IMG/VR virus record: IMGVR_UViG_3300027796_000041
Coordinates: 1 to 27,272 of that record
Strand: one strand, 5' to 3'
DNA length: 27,272 bases
Source: a virus
Every line of letters begins with the position of its first letter. Positions within the stretch are counted from its first letter, which is position 1. This document shows positions 13,790 through 22,522 of this stretch, in pieces. The notes beneath the pieces are model-generated. The model did no database searches and had not been told where the DNA came from. It worked only from the letters and a program-made list of their open reading frames with translations. Made by a program: the position numbers and the translations under genes.

Positions 13790-14836
13790 TCATATTGCCA
13801 CGCTAAATTTTATATCTTCTATGCTGTCCTGCAGTTTCACGTCGGCGGAAACAAAAATATATGTACCCGTATCCGCTTGCTTCACCTGCTCATCCGACCA
13901 GTCGGATATATCTTCTTTCTGCATCAGATACTCCCGCTGGGCAGTCAGGTCAATCGCGGCAAGGTTATCATATTTGTCATATAACACACCCTGCTGCTCC
14001 AGCAGCTGAAAATATTGGTTTACAGCGGCAATGAACAGCACCTTATTGTCATAATCGTTATTCTCACCGATATAATTATCCTCAAATGTAGTCCGTATAT
14101 CGTCTCGAATAATGTCCATGCCTTCCAAAATTTTCACTTTTTTGAACTCTTCTGTTTTTCCGTCGGACAGCGTTACCAGCGAGTTTACGCCCCTTGCTAT
14201 TTTAATTTTGCTGCCGTCATTGATCAGGATCAGCTTGCCCGCGTCAATATCCGTATCAGGCGTGACGCTTTCGGTAATGCTTTCCACTTCAGCAAGCGGC
14301 TCATAGGTCGCACTCTGCGTCAGCGGTAGACCGGCAAGCAGTCCGACGATTCTTGCGCAGTATTCCGCTGTGGTGTAGGTTTTTGTACCCACCTTAATAT
14401 TTTCGGTCGCAAAATTAATAATCCCCTCGTGGTTGGCGGCGGCGCTTGGCAGCACAGCTTTATATGTCTTTTTATCCGCCCGCTGCGTTTTAATCCAGTC
14501 CGCGATGGTTGTAACGTCTTCTGTTGCAATCGACGGAATCGTAAGATAATTCCAAGCTTTGTTCCGAAGTCTCGCAAGTGCTGCGTCATATGTATCGGTT
14601 GTGCCGATCCGTTCCACAATCACCTTGGACGGCCCGCCTAAAAATATTTTTGCCAGATAATCTCTGTTTGTAGCTGTATAATGGCTTTGCACGATATCGC
14701 TTTCTTTAGCATAAATTTTTGTATCAAACGTGCTTGTGTTATCCTTTATAATCACAGCGACAATGCCGCTTCCGCTGCGTTTAACCGCCGTATCCGCCTT
14801 TGCCTTAAAATCAATTAATATTTGAGGAAGCCCCAC
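13790..14836 (-). CDS. xkdK: Contractile tail sheath protein (XkdK-like)
   Basis: The 348-residue protein polymerises around the tube and contracts on infection. The N-terminus is diagnostic of the family (GLPQILIDFKAKADTAVKRS, then GIVAVIIKDN). Further matches are the ATNRDYLAKIFLGGPSKVIV block, and the C-terminal domain with VLFIAAVNQYFQLLEQQG and the final strand DSIEDIKFSVAI, which makes the inter-subunit handshake. It starts at GTG with CGGAGGTG 7 bases upstream and overlaps the end of the preceding gene by 26 bases. Its presence shows the phage has a contractile (myovirus-type) tail. Confidence 0.94.
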   Translation of the reverse strand: MGLPQILIDFKAKADTAVKRSGSGIVAVIIKDNTSTFDTKIYAKESDIVQSHYTATNRDYLAKIFLGGPSKVIVERIGTTDTYDAALARLRNKAWNYLTIPSIATEDVTTIADWIKTQRADKKTYKAVLPSAAANHEGIINFATENIKVGTKTYTTAEYCARIVGLLAGLPLTQSATYEPLAEVESITESVTPDTDIDAGKLILINDGSKIKIARGVNSLVTLSDGKTEEFKKVKILEGMDIIRDDIRTTFEDNYIGENNDYDNKVLFIAAVNQYFQLLEQQGVLYDKYDNLAAIDLTAQREYLMQKEDISDWSDEQVKQADTGTYIFVSADVKLQDSIEDIKFSVAI

Positions 14837-15260
14837 TCGTCACACCTCCGAATTCTATACTTTCTATTTTTTCATATTCCTTTGCCTGTATATTACGCTC
14901 CTGTAAAAATTCCAGTTCAAAATATGATATAAGGTTACTCTCGTCAATATCAAACAGGATTTCATTAACGGACAAAAACCTGTCTTTGACCCCGAGCGGC
15001 GTCTGCAGAAACATCTGTTTGATCTGCTCCGATTTATTTACGCATTCCTCGCGCGTTTCCACAGCCGGCACAAATTTCAGTTCAACACCCACATTGACCA
15101 GTTCATGAAACTGATTCTGCACCTCCGTGCCGTTGGTGAATAAATTTATGAAAAATGTCGGTTTCGCAAATCCTTCTGTCACCTCCGCCGCCGTTACCGT
15201 ATTGCCGTTATCTGTCAGCCGCTTCACAATGGCTGACTGTATATCTTTTAATTCAATCAA
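14811..15260 (-). CDS. Tail terminator-like protein (XkdJ position, DUF6838-like)
   Basis: The 149-residue protein sits between the HK97-gp10-like protein and the sheath, where the tail terminator is encoded. The sequence begins MIELKDIQSAIVKRLTDN, followed by FAKPTFFINLF and ELVNVGVELKFVP, a mixed alpha/beta pattern that fits tail terminators capping the finished tail. It resembles the family listed as DUF6838 in clostridial phages, a match from memory rather than a search. It starts at TTG with AGAGGG 8 bases upstream. The last residues (GVTSGASSNIN) overlap the sheath gene. Confidence 0.75.
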   Translation of the reverse strand: MIELKDIQSAIVKRLTDNGNTVTAAEVTEGFAKPTFFINLFTNGTEVQNQFHELVNVGVELKFVPAVETREECVNKSEQIKQMFLQTPLGVKDRFLSVNEILFDIDESNLISYFELEFLQERNIQAKEYEKIESIEFGGVTSGASSNIN

Positions 15261-15287
15261 ATTTCAACCCTCTTTCCGATTTATAAA

Positions 15288-15758
15288 TTATGCCTCTATA
15301 TCCTTTGTCAAAACGTCAAGCATTTTTTTAGCGTCCCTATAAAATCGGCTCTCCGCTTCCCGGACGGATTTTTCAAGCATATGTTTACCTTCAACCCTCC
15401 CACCGGACTGAATCCCCCGGACGGAACGCTGCACACGGTTAAGCGTACGCCCGTTCACTCTGGTTTTTCCGCCACGCACTATTTGATGTCCCTGCTCTAC
15501 AAGGTGCGCATGAGGTGCCTGAGACTGTACCCGTACCACGCGCACTGTTCCGTTTTTATATACCTTCGGTTTTTTTACCCTCCAGCTGCCGCGCAGCTTC
15601 TTTGTTTTGCCTATGGGGGACAGTGATTTTGTCTTATTCGCCACCGCTTTCCCCTGCGCCATAAGCATCGCGTCCGCCTGATTGGGGTATTTCGCCTCCA
15701 GCTTCTGAAACAATTTTGTCAATTCTTCAAAACCGAAAATATTATAATCCTGTGCCAT
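15288..15758 (-). CDS. HK97 gp10-like head-tail joining protein (XkdI-like)
   Basis: A 156-residue basic protein of the HK97 gp10 group, which joins head to tail. The hallmark stretch is present: SQAPHAHLVEQGHQIVRGGK (about residues 80-100), preceded by LRGSWRVKKPKV and followed by the Arg-rich RTLNRVQRSVRGIQ, then a helical C-terminus (MLEKSVREAESRFYRDAKKML). I chose the ATG at 15758 because GGAG lies 11 bases upstream; the GTG at 15767 touches that site. It overlaps the head-closure gene by 17 bases. Confidence 0.87.
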   Translation of the reverse strand: MAQDYNIFGFEELTKLFQKLEAKYPNQADAMLMAQGKAVANKTKSLSPIGKTKKLRGSWRVKKPKVYKNGTVRVVRVQSQAPHAHLVEQGHQIVRGGKTRVNGRTLNRVQRSVRGIQSGGRVEGKHMLEKSVREAESRFYRDAKKMLDVLTKDIEA

Positions 15759-16212
15759 TTGTATCACGCTCCGTACAGATAATCTGCAGTTCAGTATTCC
15801 GTTCCTCCAAATTTAAAACTGAAACAATATCAAAGGTCTTTTTACCGTACAATATCTTCATATCAGCCGTTATATCCGGAAAATACCGTGTAGATATTTT
15901 ATACGTCGTTTCGGCGCGGATTTTCTGGCTTTCCTCATATTCCCTTCCGGTCATAGGGGACACGTTCGCCCATATGGCAAAATCATTTATATCCAAAGGG
16001 TGGGCATAAGGTTTTCCGTCCTGATGTACAAGAACGGCATTTCCCAGATAATCCATTGTAAGATACACCTGATTATCTTCATCCACCGTAAGGTTAGGAT
16101 TCAGCGTCGGCTTAAACGGAATCCACAGCGGCACGGACTCACCCATGGAATTGGACGCAGTTTTAAGTGGTTTTAAAAATATAATCCTGTGCCTGAGCCT
16201 TGAAAAGTCCAT
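15742..16212 (-). CDS. Head closure protein (SPP1 gp16 / XkdH-like)
   Basis: The 156-residue protein resembles head-tail adaptor proteins that close the portal after packaging. The C-terminal half carries the signature: WANVSPMTGREYEESQKIRA (residues about 81-100), then TTYKISTRYFPDITADMKIL, then KKTFDIVSVLNLEERNTELQIICTE. The N-terminal part (DFSRLRHRIIFLKP) is the usual leader, and a roughly 40-residue insert with a second beta sheet lies between. The ATG at 16212 follows the connector-protein stop at once. Confidence 0.85.
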   Translation of the reverse strand: MDFSRLRHRIIFLKPLKTASNSMGESVPLWIPFKPTLNPNLTVDEDNQVYLTMDYLGNAVLVHQDGKPYAHPLDINDFAIWANVSPMTGREYEESQKIRAETTYKISTRYFPDITADMKILYGKKTFDIVSVLNLEERNTELQIICTERDTNGTGL

Positions 16213-16479
16213 CTAGAATTTTTCCTCCCTATATGCGTCAAGAAGCCGGTATACCGCACTTGGCACCGGCTCCCCGTCGCGCTTCTCATAAAAGTGGGCA
16301 ATAATAATCAGGCTGGCGTGTTTTATGCTCATCGGCATCGGTTCCGGCATTTCTTTTCTCATATAATTCTCGCACATTTCTTTTGACAGAAGAATCAGCA
16401 CGTCAACCAGCCTGTCTTCCGCATCAGTATCTATACGAAGGAATTCCTTTACTTCGTCCAGATTCAGCAAAACCTTCAC
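16213..16479 (-). CDS. Head-tail connector (gp6-like, Phage_connect_1)
   Basis: An 88-residue helical protein of the gp6/gp15 connector type that forms a ring under the portal. The family plan is plain: LDEVKEFLRIDTDAEDRLVDVLI at the N-terminus, then SIKHASLIIIAHFYEKRDGEPVP and the closing helix AVYRLLDAYREEKF. It starts at GTG with AGGA and GAGG just upstream, directly after the capsid gene, which is its constant place in HK97-like heads. Confidence 0.88.
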   Translation of the reverse strand: MKVLLNLDEVKEFLRIDTDAEDRLVDVLILLSKEMCENYMRKEMPEPMPMSIKHASLIIIAHFYEKRDGEPVPSAVYRLLDAYREEKF

Positions 16480-16487
16480 CCCTCATC

Positions 16488-17684
16488 CTACGCTTGCTTT
16501 ATCTGAAGCACCTTAACCGCTTCGTTCAGCGTTAATTTCCCATCCACACGCTGGCCTGCGCGATACCCGATCTGCCCGGTTTCGGCGTACAGCTCATTCA
16601 GCCGCTGGAATGTCCTACCGGTTCGATCGGCGATCCAGTAATATGAAAAGTCACCGAACATCACCGCCTTGGCTCCTGCGGCAATCACCGGCATAAACCC
16701 CGATGTTTTCACCGGACGGCCTAAAATAGTGTCCGGCGTTCCCGCCGTCAGCGACGGCTGCCACAGGTAATTGTTGTTTGCGTCCTTGAACTTACGGATC
16801 GCCTTAACCGTAGCGTCGTTGGTGATAAAGACCGCCTTTTTGCGGTATGGGGTTTTCAGGCTGTGGTATAAGTCGATCAGCTCGTCGCTTTTCATCGTAT
16901 CCGCGGCGGCGGATGTTACGCCTACCTCGGCGTTTATCAGAATCCCAGTCGGTTTGCCTGTGCCGTTACCGGTGATAAAGGCCTCCTCCTCAGCTGACGC
17001 CATTCTTCTGGCGAATTCTCTGGCAAGATAATTCTCAATACTGAACACGCTGTCGTTAATTAGCTCCTCGCTGACCTTGATGATGGTGGCCAGCTTGTGT
17101 GCCCCCAGTGTTACCATGCCGAAGCTGTCGTCGCTTTCAGTCAAAGCCGCTTCCTCATCCGTCCACGCCGCACTGCCATGCCCCGCCACAACGGGAATCT
17201 TCCTCTCACCGAAGGAGGTGGAGATAACATTTGCAACCTGCCTAATTATATTTTCTTCCGTTAAACCGTCGATCAGGGTTTTTTCATACTCGTCCGGCAC
17301 TAAATATCCGCCCTCACTGCCGTCGTCGCCCCCGATCTGCAGCGCGTTCAGCACCTCCGTAGTAGCGTTTTTATTACGCATATATTTCCAATACGAGGTT
17401 TTGTAATTTTCGCCTGCCCTGCCTGTTTTCGAATCGGCGCCGCCTTTGGGCGCGTTTTTAATAGGCGTATTCAAAGGTTTATTCAGTTCCAGCTCCATCT
17501 GCGCCTGCCGTTCCAGAATATCAATCTCCCTGCCCAGCGCCACAATATCGGATTCCATTTTTTCATAACTTGCCGTATCCTCCGCCGACAGCACATCGCC
17601 TTCCCGTTTGGCATGATCCAAAAACGTTTTGGCCTTCTCCCATGCCTTAGCTCGTTTTTCCCTGAGTTCAAGTATTTTGCTCAT
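16488..17684 (-). CDS. Major capsid protein, HK97 fold
   Basis: The 398-residue protein builds the icosahedral head. Residues 1-100 are a charged, helical scaffold (delta) domain (LREKRAKAWEKAKTFLDHAK, DILERQAQMELELN), normally removed by the protease encoded just upstream. The HK97-fold part begins around TEVLNALQIGGDDGSEGGYL and includes IRQVANVISTSFGERKIPVV, the E-loop/spine region HKLATIIKVSEELINDS, RRMASAEEEAFITGNG and the C-terminal VKTSGFMPVIAAGAKAVMFG. AAGGAGG lies 6 bases before the ATG, the strongest ribosome site in the head module, as expected for the most abundant protein. Confidence 0.95.
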   Translation of the reverse strand: MSKILELREKRAKAWEKAKTFLDHAKREGDVLSAEDTASYEKMESDIVALGREIDILERQAQMELELNKPLNTPIKNAPKGGADSKTGRAGENYKTSYWKYMRNKNATTEVLNALQIGGDDGSEGGYLVPDEYEKTLIDGLTEENIIRQVANVISTSFGERKIPVVAGHGSAAWTDEEAALTESDDSFGMVTLGAHKLATIIKVSEELINDSVFSIENYLAREFARRMASAEEEAFITGNGTGKPTGILINAEVGVTSAAADTMKSDELIDLYHSLKTPYRKKAVFITNDATVKAIRKFKDANNNYLWQPSLTAGTPDTILGRPVKTSGFMPVIAAGAKAVMFGDFSYYWIADRTGRTFQRLNELYAETGQIGYRAGQRVDGKLTLNEAVKVLQIKQA

Positions 17685-17686
17685 AA

Positions 17687-18400
17687 TTACCTCCTTAAAA
17701 GTTCCAGCCTTTTTTCAAAACCGGATATTTCCCCGCCTGATTCTTCAGGCTTTGCAATAGGATTCAGCTTTTTTCTCATCGCCGCAATGGTATTGGTGAC
17801 CATCACAGTTTTGTCGAAAATATAACTGTCCCCCGCATCCTCCGTTTTGCTTTCCGTATACATCATCCGGTCGCAGAACCCCAGATTAATTGCCGACCGC
17901 GCGTTCATCCAGGTTTCGGCGTCCATAATTTTCGATATTTTCGCCCTTGACAACCCTGTTTTCATCGCGTAAGCGTTAATAATGGATTCTTTAACCTCGT
18001 TTAAAAACACGATCCCCTGTTCCAGCTCCGAAGCCTCCCCATAAAGCATCATGGACGGATTATGCGCCATCATCATAGCTGTCGGCGACATTTCCACCAT
18101 ATCGCCCGCCATGGCTATTACTGACGCGGCGCTTGCCGCAATGCCGTCAATTTTGACGGTAATCCTGCCTTTGTGTTCCTTGAGCGCCGTAAAAATCGCA
18201 CTCGCGGCAAAGCAGTCGCCCCCAGGACTATTTAGAAATATCGTGATATCCCCTTCGCATCCGGACAATTCCGATTTGAACAGTTTCGGCGTGACCTCGT
18301 CGCCCCACCACGACTCTTCAGCAATCGGTCCGTTTAAAATTAAAATGTTTTCTGTGCCGTCCTCATTGACAGCGCGTTTAAAATTCCAGAATTTTATCAT
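17687..18400 (-). CDS. ClpP-like prohead protease (S14)
   Basis: A 237-residue serine protease of the ClpP family that serves as the head maturation protease. The catalytic triad is visible: Ser90 in DGIAASAASVIAMAG, His113 in MAHNPSMM and Asp160 in IMDAETWMNA; SPGGDCFAAS (58-67) is the oxyanion/strand motif. It cleaves the scaffold part of the capsid protein in related phages. Its ATGA start overlaps the portal stop, so the two are coupled. The C-terminal 40 residues are less conserved and may interact with the capsid scaffold. Confidence 0.93.
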   Translation of the reverse strand: MIKFWNFKRAVNEDGTENILILNGPIAEESWWGDEVTPKLFKSELSGCEGDITIFLNSPGGDCFAASAIFTALKEHKGRITVKIDGIAASAASVIAMAGDMVEMSPTAMMMAHNPSMMLYGEASELEQGIVFLNEVKESIINAYAMKTGLSRAKISKIMDAETWMNARSAINLGFCDRMMYTESKTEDAGDSYIFDKTVMVTNTIAAMRKKLNPIAKPEESGGEISGFEKRLELLRR

Positions 18401-19617
18401 ACCTGTTTGTTTCCCTCCTTTTTCACCCAGGATCCTGCCATTTCTAAATCTACCATATTTCCGTTACATAAGTATCGGCCCCCTCCCATACCTTTGGGAA
18501 GCTTATTCATATTCTCCAGCTCACGGATATCATCCGCCGACATCCATCCGTTCTGCCGAGCGATGGAATATCCTGTCATGCGGCTCTGGAAATCGCCCCG
18601 AAGAAGGCCGTCTACATTGAATTTAACAAAGGTTTTCCCTTTTTCCGCAGGCAGCAGCAGTTTTTGACCGATTGCCTGTTCCCACCGCACCAGCCACGGA
18701 CGGACTGTGTTGACCACGAAATCCAATGACTGCTGCTCAATGTTGGAAAAGCTGGACTTTTCCAAATCCGCCACCATGTGCGGCGGCACCCTGAAAATGC
18801 GGCAGATTTCATTCACCTGAAACTTGCGCGTTTCCAGAAACTGTGCCTGCTCAGGTGGGATAGAAATGGATTTAAATTCAAGCCCTTCCTCGAGCACGGC
18901 TACGCGGTTTGAATTGCTGCTCCCGCCGTATACGCTGTTCCAGCTTTCCCTCACCCGTTCCGGATCCTTCAGCTGCCCGGGATGTTCAAGCACTCCGCCG
19001 GGGTTCGCGCCGTTGGCAAAAAACTTACTGCCGTATTCCTCTGCGGCTATGGAAAGCCCCACTGCGTTTTTGGTCATCGCAATGGGAGAATATCCCACGA
19101 GGCCATCAAACCCTAATCCCGGAATATGCAGAACCTCCTCGTGTCTGAGCGGTATCTGACCGTCATTGTCAGAAGAATAGGTATAATAGATCTGCTTATT
19201 CATACCTCTGTCTACACGCATTTTATCGGGAAGAAGCGGATACAGCGACAGTACTCTGCCTCTGCCGTCCCTTATAATCTGCGCATAGGCGTTACCATAT
19301 ATTAAAAGATGGCTCATCAGCGTTTCACGGAACACGAAGGATGTCATCTCGTCGTTTGGTTCGTCATGGAGCAGATAATATAACGGATGAGTATAGTCTT
19401 TCTCCTTACCGTCATCTGTGTATTTATATGTATGTAGCGGCAGGCTGGCGATGGTTTCGGATATGATACGAACACAGGCATATACCGCCGTCGTCTGCAT
19501 GGCGGTGCGTTCGTTTACGTTTTTCCCCGACAGCGCCCTGCCGAAATAGAACTGCCTGCCGCCAATCTGGTTTTTGGGGCTGGCTCTGCTTTGAAACATC
19601 CTTGTTAATATGTTCAT
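18397..19617 (-). CDS. Portal protein, HK97 family
   Basis: The 406-residue protein forms the twelve-fold ring through which DNA enters and leaves the head. Family motifs are AMQTTAVYACVRIISETIASLPLHTY-type N-terminal helices (near residue 40), HPLYYLLHDEPNDEMTSFVF, RHEEVLHIPGLGFDGLVGYSP and the C-terminal ILHIP/EICRIFRVPPHMVADLEKSSFSNIEQQ-type stem (around 270-300). The ATG has AAGGAG about 10 bases upstream. It lies 15 bases after the large terminase stop, in the standard TerS-TerL-portal-protease-capsid order. Confidence 0.94.
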   Translation of the reverse strand: MNILTRMFQSRASPKNQIGGRQFYFGRALSGKNVNERTAMQTTAVYACVRIISETIASLPLHTYKYTDDGKEKDYTHPLYYLLHDEPNDEMTSFVFRETLMSHLLIYGNAYAQIIRDGRGRVLSLYPLLPDKMRVDRGMNKQIYYTYSSDNDGQIPLRHEEVLHIPGLGFDGLVGYSPIAMTKNAVGLSIAAEEYGSKFFANGANPGGVLEHPGQLKDPERVRESWNSVYGGSSNSNRVAVLEEGLEFKSISIPPEQAQFLETRKFQVNEICRIFRVPPHMVADLEKSSFSNIEQQSLDFVVNTVRPWLVRWEQAIGQKLLLPAEKGKTFVKFNVDGLLRGDFQSRMTGYSIARQNGWMSADDIRELENMNKLPKGMGGGRYLCNGNMVDLEMAGSWVKKEGNKQV

Positions 19618-19632
19618 TGATATGTCATCTCC

Positions 19633-21183
19633 TTAACCGAGTACGATGAGGCCGCGTTTATCATAAACGCTGCCCGAACTATTCCTGTTTCTAACCGCCC
19701 GATCCAACGCCATAATTGTCGCAACAGCGCCGTCGATACGCTCGGTGCTGCATTTTTTGGATGGCTTGATATTTTCGACAGAGTCCGTTTCAACATGGAC
19801 GTTATCAAAGTTCCATCTGAGGACGGGGTGGTTATTATGGATCAGCTGTTTCTGCAATACCATCGTAAATATTTCTTTAGTCGCCGGGCTCATATCCTTG
19901 AACCCCTGCCCGAAGGGGATCATGGTTAAGCCATCGTCCTGCAGGTTTAATATAATCTGCGTGGCGTTATACCTGTCATATGCGATCTCTTTAACAACAT
20001 ATTTGCTTGCAATTTCCTTAATATCCGCTTCAATCCGGCGGTAATCCACCACATTACCTGCGGTTGTCCGTATATGCCCCTGCGCCTGCCACACGTCATA
20101 AGGCACATGATCCCGGTTCACCCTTTGTTTCAGGTTCTCCTCCGGTATCCAGAAAAATGGGAGAATAATATATTTCTCGTTTTCATGCCTTGGCGGGAAC
20201 ACCAGTACAAAAGCGGTCAGGTCAAGAGTGGTGGACAGATCCAGTCCGGCAAAGCATTCTCTGCCAATAAGGCTCGACGGATTTATGATTTCATTGCAGG
20301 CGTCCCATTTGTCCATGGGCATCCAGCGCAGGGATTGCTTAACCCACTGATTCAGTCTGAGCTGACGGAATATATTCTCCTCTGCCGGGTTATCCTTGGC
20401 TGAATTACAGGCGTTTCTTACCTTTTCAATATCGATGGTATGCCCCAACGACGGATTGGCAAGATACCAGTTCGCCTCATCCGTCCAGTCCGCGTCATCG
20501 GGAATGCCATATATGACAGGGTAAAAGGTCGGGTCGATTTTCCTGCCGGCGATGATATCCGCCGCTTTCTGATGCACCTCATAGCAGATACTGTTTCTAT
20601 CCGTACCCGCTGTGGTAATCAGGAAAAACAGCGGCTGCGACCGCGCGTCTCCGCTGCCTTTGGTCATAACGTCATACAAATCGCGGTTTGGCTGGGCGTG
20701 GAGCTCGTCGAACACAACGCCGTGGACATTCAGCCCGTGCTTGGTGAAGGCTTCGGAGGATAGTACCTGATAATAGCTACCCGTCGGCTTATATACCAGC
20801 CGTTTTACTGACATAACCGGCTTAAAATGTTTCTTCAGCGGCGGGCACTGATCCACCATTGCCACCGCAACGTCAAATACAATGCTCGCCTGCTGCCGAT
20901 CCGCTGCGCAGCCGTATACCTCCGCACCCCACTCCATATCGGCGCAGGTCAGGTACAGGGCAACCGCCGCTGCGATTTCGGATTTTCCATTTTTCTTTGG
21001 GATTTCAACATAAGCCGTGTTGTACTGCCGATATCCATCCTCTTTAACTGTCCCGAAAATGTCCCTGATGATCTGATCCTGCCAAGGCAGCAGGTCGAAA
21101 GGAACGCCGCGCCATCTTCCTTTGGTATGCTTGAGGGCATTGATAAAGCGTACAGCACGTTCCGCTTTTTCCTCGTCAAACAT
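19633..21183 (-). CDS. terL: Terminase large subunit
   Basis: The 516-residue packaging motor has an N-terminal ATPase and C-terminal nuclease. The ATPase shows an adapted Walker A, IPKKNGKSE (61-69), Walker B GVVFDELHAQ (Asp159, Glu160) and a TTAG coupling motif near 190. The nuclease begins with FAGLDLSTTLDL (Asp315), and late acidic residues follow near SVENIKPSKKCSTERIDGAVATI. It belongs to the Terminase_1 group that acts with P27-type small subunits. The ATG follows GAGGAGGGG. An HNH nuclease elsewhere in the window fits the cos-type packaging common to this group. Confidence 0.96.
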   Translation of the reverse strand: MFDEEKAERAVRFINALKHTKGRWRGVPFDLLPWQDQIIRDIFGTVKEDGYRQYNTAYVEIPKKNGKSEIAAAVALYLTCADMEWGAEVYGCAADRQQASIVFDVAVAMVDQCPPLKKHFKPVMSVKRLVYKPTGSYYQVLSSEAFTKHGLNVHGVVFDELHAQPNRDLYDVMTKGSGDARSQPLFFLITTAGTDRNSICYEVHQKAADIIAGRKIDPTFYPVIYGIPDDADWTDEANWYLANPSLGHTIDIEKVRNACNSAKDNPAEENIFRQLRLNQWVKQSLRWMPMDKWDACNEIINPSSLIGRECFAGLDLSTTLDLTAFVLVFPPRHENEKYIILPFFWIPEENLKQRVNRDHVPYDVWQAQGHIRTTAGNVVDYRRIEADIKEIASKYVVKEIAYDRYNATQIILNLQDDGLTMIPFGQGFKDMSPATKEIFTMVLQKQLIHNNHPVLRWNFDNVHVETDSVENIKPSKKCSTERIDGAVATIMALDRAVRNRNSSGSVYDKRGLIVLG

Positions 21184-21201
21184 ACCAAACCCCTCCTCCG
21201 G

Positions 21202-21678
21202 CTATTTCTTTTTGATGACGCCGAACAGCAGTCCCTCCATGCAATCGTCTTCCCCGCTGTTATCCTCTCCCGACAGCCTGCTGCGCGCCGAAGGCGTCAT
21301 GCCGAATTCCTCACAGAATTTCTGCATGCATTTTAAATACGTCTGCGCAATGGCGACATGCGGCATCTGCTGCAGATATCCCGACGGGGTTTTGATGACA
21401 AAGCCATGCTTTGTGACAAACTCCTCCGCCTGTTTCCACCGGGAATAGGACTGGCAGTATCCCGCAAACGCGCTGCCGTCCACCTCGGTCAGCAGCCCAA
21501 GGCTTTCCAGCCGATTGGACATTCGCTCCCATTCCTTTTTCGCCTCATCGTCCAGCCATGACGGACAGCGCGGAACGATTGCCTTCGGTTTAGGCTCATT
21601 CACGTTCAGCGGCCGCCGTCCCGGATTGCCTTCCAGCACTTTTACTGCCGTGGGTTTGGGAATTTTCCCCTTTGCCAT
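21202..21678 (-). CDS. terS: Terminase small subunit, P27 family
   Basis: A 158-residue protein that recognises phage DNA and starts packaging with TerL. The P27 signature is at the N-terminus (KPTAVKVLEGNPGRRPLN, then PRCPSWLDDEAKKEWERM), followed by helices with CQSYSRWKQAEEF, and a C-terminal acidic tail before FGVIKKK. The ATG has ACAGGAGG 8 bases upstream. It starts only 35 bases downstream of a strong bidirectional terminator, so late transcription must either read through or be antiterminated. Confidence 0.93.
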   Translation of the reverse strand: MAKGKIPKPTAVKVLEGNPGRRPLNVNEPKPKAIVPRCPSWLDDEAKKEWERMSNRLESLGLLTEVDGSAFAGYCQSYSRWKQAEEFVTKHGFVIKTPSGYLQQMPHVAIAQTYLKCMQKFCEEFGMTPSARSRLSGEDNSGEDDCMEGLLFGVIKKK

Positions 21679-21712
21679 ATTGAACTACCTCCTGTTTTAA
21701 AATGTAGACACC

Positions 21713-21745
21713 AAAAAAGGCCTTGCATTTCGCTTGGCCTTTTTT
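21713..21745. terminator. Strong bidirectional terminator between the middle and late regions
   Basis: AAAAAAGGCC (21713-21722) and GGCCTTTTTT (21736-21745) form a perfect 10-pair stem with an inner GC/GC pair around the loop, and T runs on both strands. It lies between the DUF6900-like gene and terS, with no obvious promoter between it and terS. Confidence 0.9.
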
Positions 21746-21760
21746 GAAAATATATATGTT

Positions 21761-21925
21761 TTACCGTTTCTCCGCTTCCTTTTTACCCAGCGCGTATGCC
21801 GCTTCCAGCGCCTTGCGCAGCTGCCATACCGATACCTCATGGAAATCCATAAAATCCGAATGCCTTGTTTCCAGCGTATCAATCAAAAGCATTTCCTTTG
21901 CGATTTTCGCAAGCTCCTCTTTCAT
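21761..21925 (-). CDS. Small DUF6900-like protein
   Basis: A 54-residue frame too short for most ORF callers: MKEELAKIAKEMLLIDTLE, then RHSDFMDFHEVSVWQLRKAL and EAAYALGKKEAEKR. The pattern (LETR.SD..DFHE.SVW.L..AL.AAY) resembles the small DUF6900 proteins of clostridial mobile elements; the match is from memory. GGGGG lies 8 bases before the chosen ATG. It begins 5 bases after the zinc-ribbon stop and is followed by the terminator at 21713-21745. Function unknown. Confidence 0.7.
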   Translation of the reverse strand: MKEELAKIAKEMLLIDTLETRHSDFMDFHEVSVWQLRKALEAAYALGKKEAEKR

Positions 21926-21930
21926 CCATT

Positions 21931-22137
21931 TTACCCCCGTAAGCCTTTAAAGTTATAATTCTTTTTTCTGATCTGTTCGTGATCCGCTTCCACCGCTTTG
22001 GAATAATCAGGATCATCTCGTTCCCTTTCCGAGCAGCCCATACAGATTGTCTGCTGATTGAACATGGAGCAGATCCTCCCACCCTCCAGCGAACCGCCGC
22101 ACCTGTCACACCTTGTCTTTTTAAAAAAATCGTCCAT
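21931..22137 (-). CDS. Small zinc-ribbon protein
   Basis: The 68-residue protein has two CxxC pairs, Cys10/Cys13 (CDRC) and Cys32/Cys35 (CMGC), with another Cys at 23, consistent with a zinc ribbon. The rest (DPDYSKAVEADHEQIRKKNYNFKGL) is a helix followed by a conserved tail that I know from many clostridial prophage and conjugative-element proteins of unknown role. It is grouped with two other small genes just upstream of the terminase module. Confidence 0.75.
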   Translation of the reverse strand: MDDFFKKTRCDRCGGSLEGGRICSMFNQQTICMGCSERERDDPDYSKAVEADHEQIRKKNYNFKGLRG

Positions 22138-22159
22138 AACTGCTGCTCCTCCCTTCGCC

Positions 22160-22522
22160 TTAATCAGCTATTTTAAACCCCTGCTTTTTATACAGTGCGG
22201 TATATGCCGGCGATTCTTTTTTGCGGCTTTCAACCAGAATTCCAATGTCCTCATTGCCTTTCTGCACCACCAGCAGGCAATGCCAGAAATTGTTTGCGTC
22301 CACCGTCATCAGCGATATATTGTCCGCGATGAACTGCCTTGGCATAATCAAGTCGCTTGAAAGATTCTCAAATTCAATTTTGCTGAGGGCAATCACCTTT
22401 TCAATCACATACCGCTGCGGCTTTTTTCCTCGGCTGATACATTCCATCCGGTAATCCTCCAACTCACTCAGCCTCCGCGCCTGATGTTTGAAATACGCTG
22501 TTCCCGTTTGTTTTTCCTGCAT
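22160..22522 (-). CDS. Uncharacterised phage protein (DUF6329-like)
   Basis: The 120-residue protein has a basic helical N-terminal part (YFKHQARRLSELEDYRMECISRGKK) and a mixed C-terminal part with the stretch FIADNISLMTVDANNFWHCLLVVQKGNEDIGILVES. This resembles clostridial phage proteins listed as DUF6329; the assignment is tentative. I chose the ATG at 22522 because GGAG lies 8-10 bases upstream, over the GTG at 22531. No catalytic motif is visible. Confidence 0.6.
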   Translation of the reverse strand: MQEKQTGTAYFKHQARRLSELEDYRMECISRGKKPQRYVIEKVIALSKIEFENLSSDLIMPRQFIADNISLMTVDANNFWHCLLVVQKGNEDIGILVESRKKESPAYTALYKKQGFKIAD

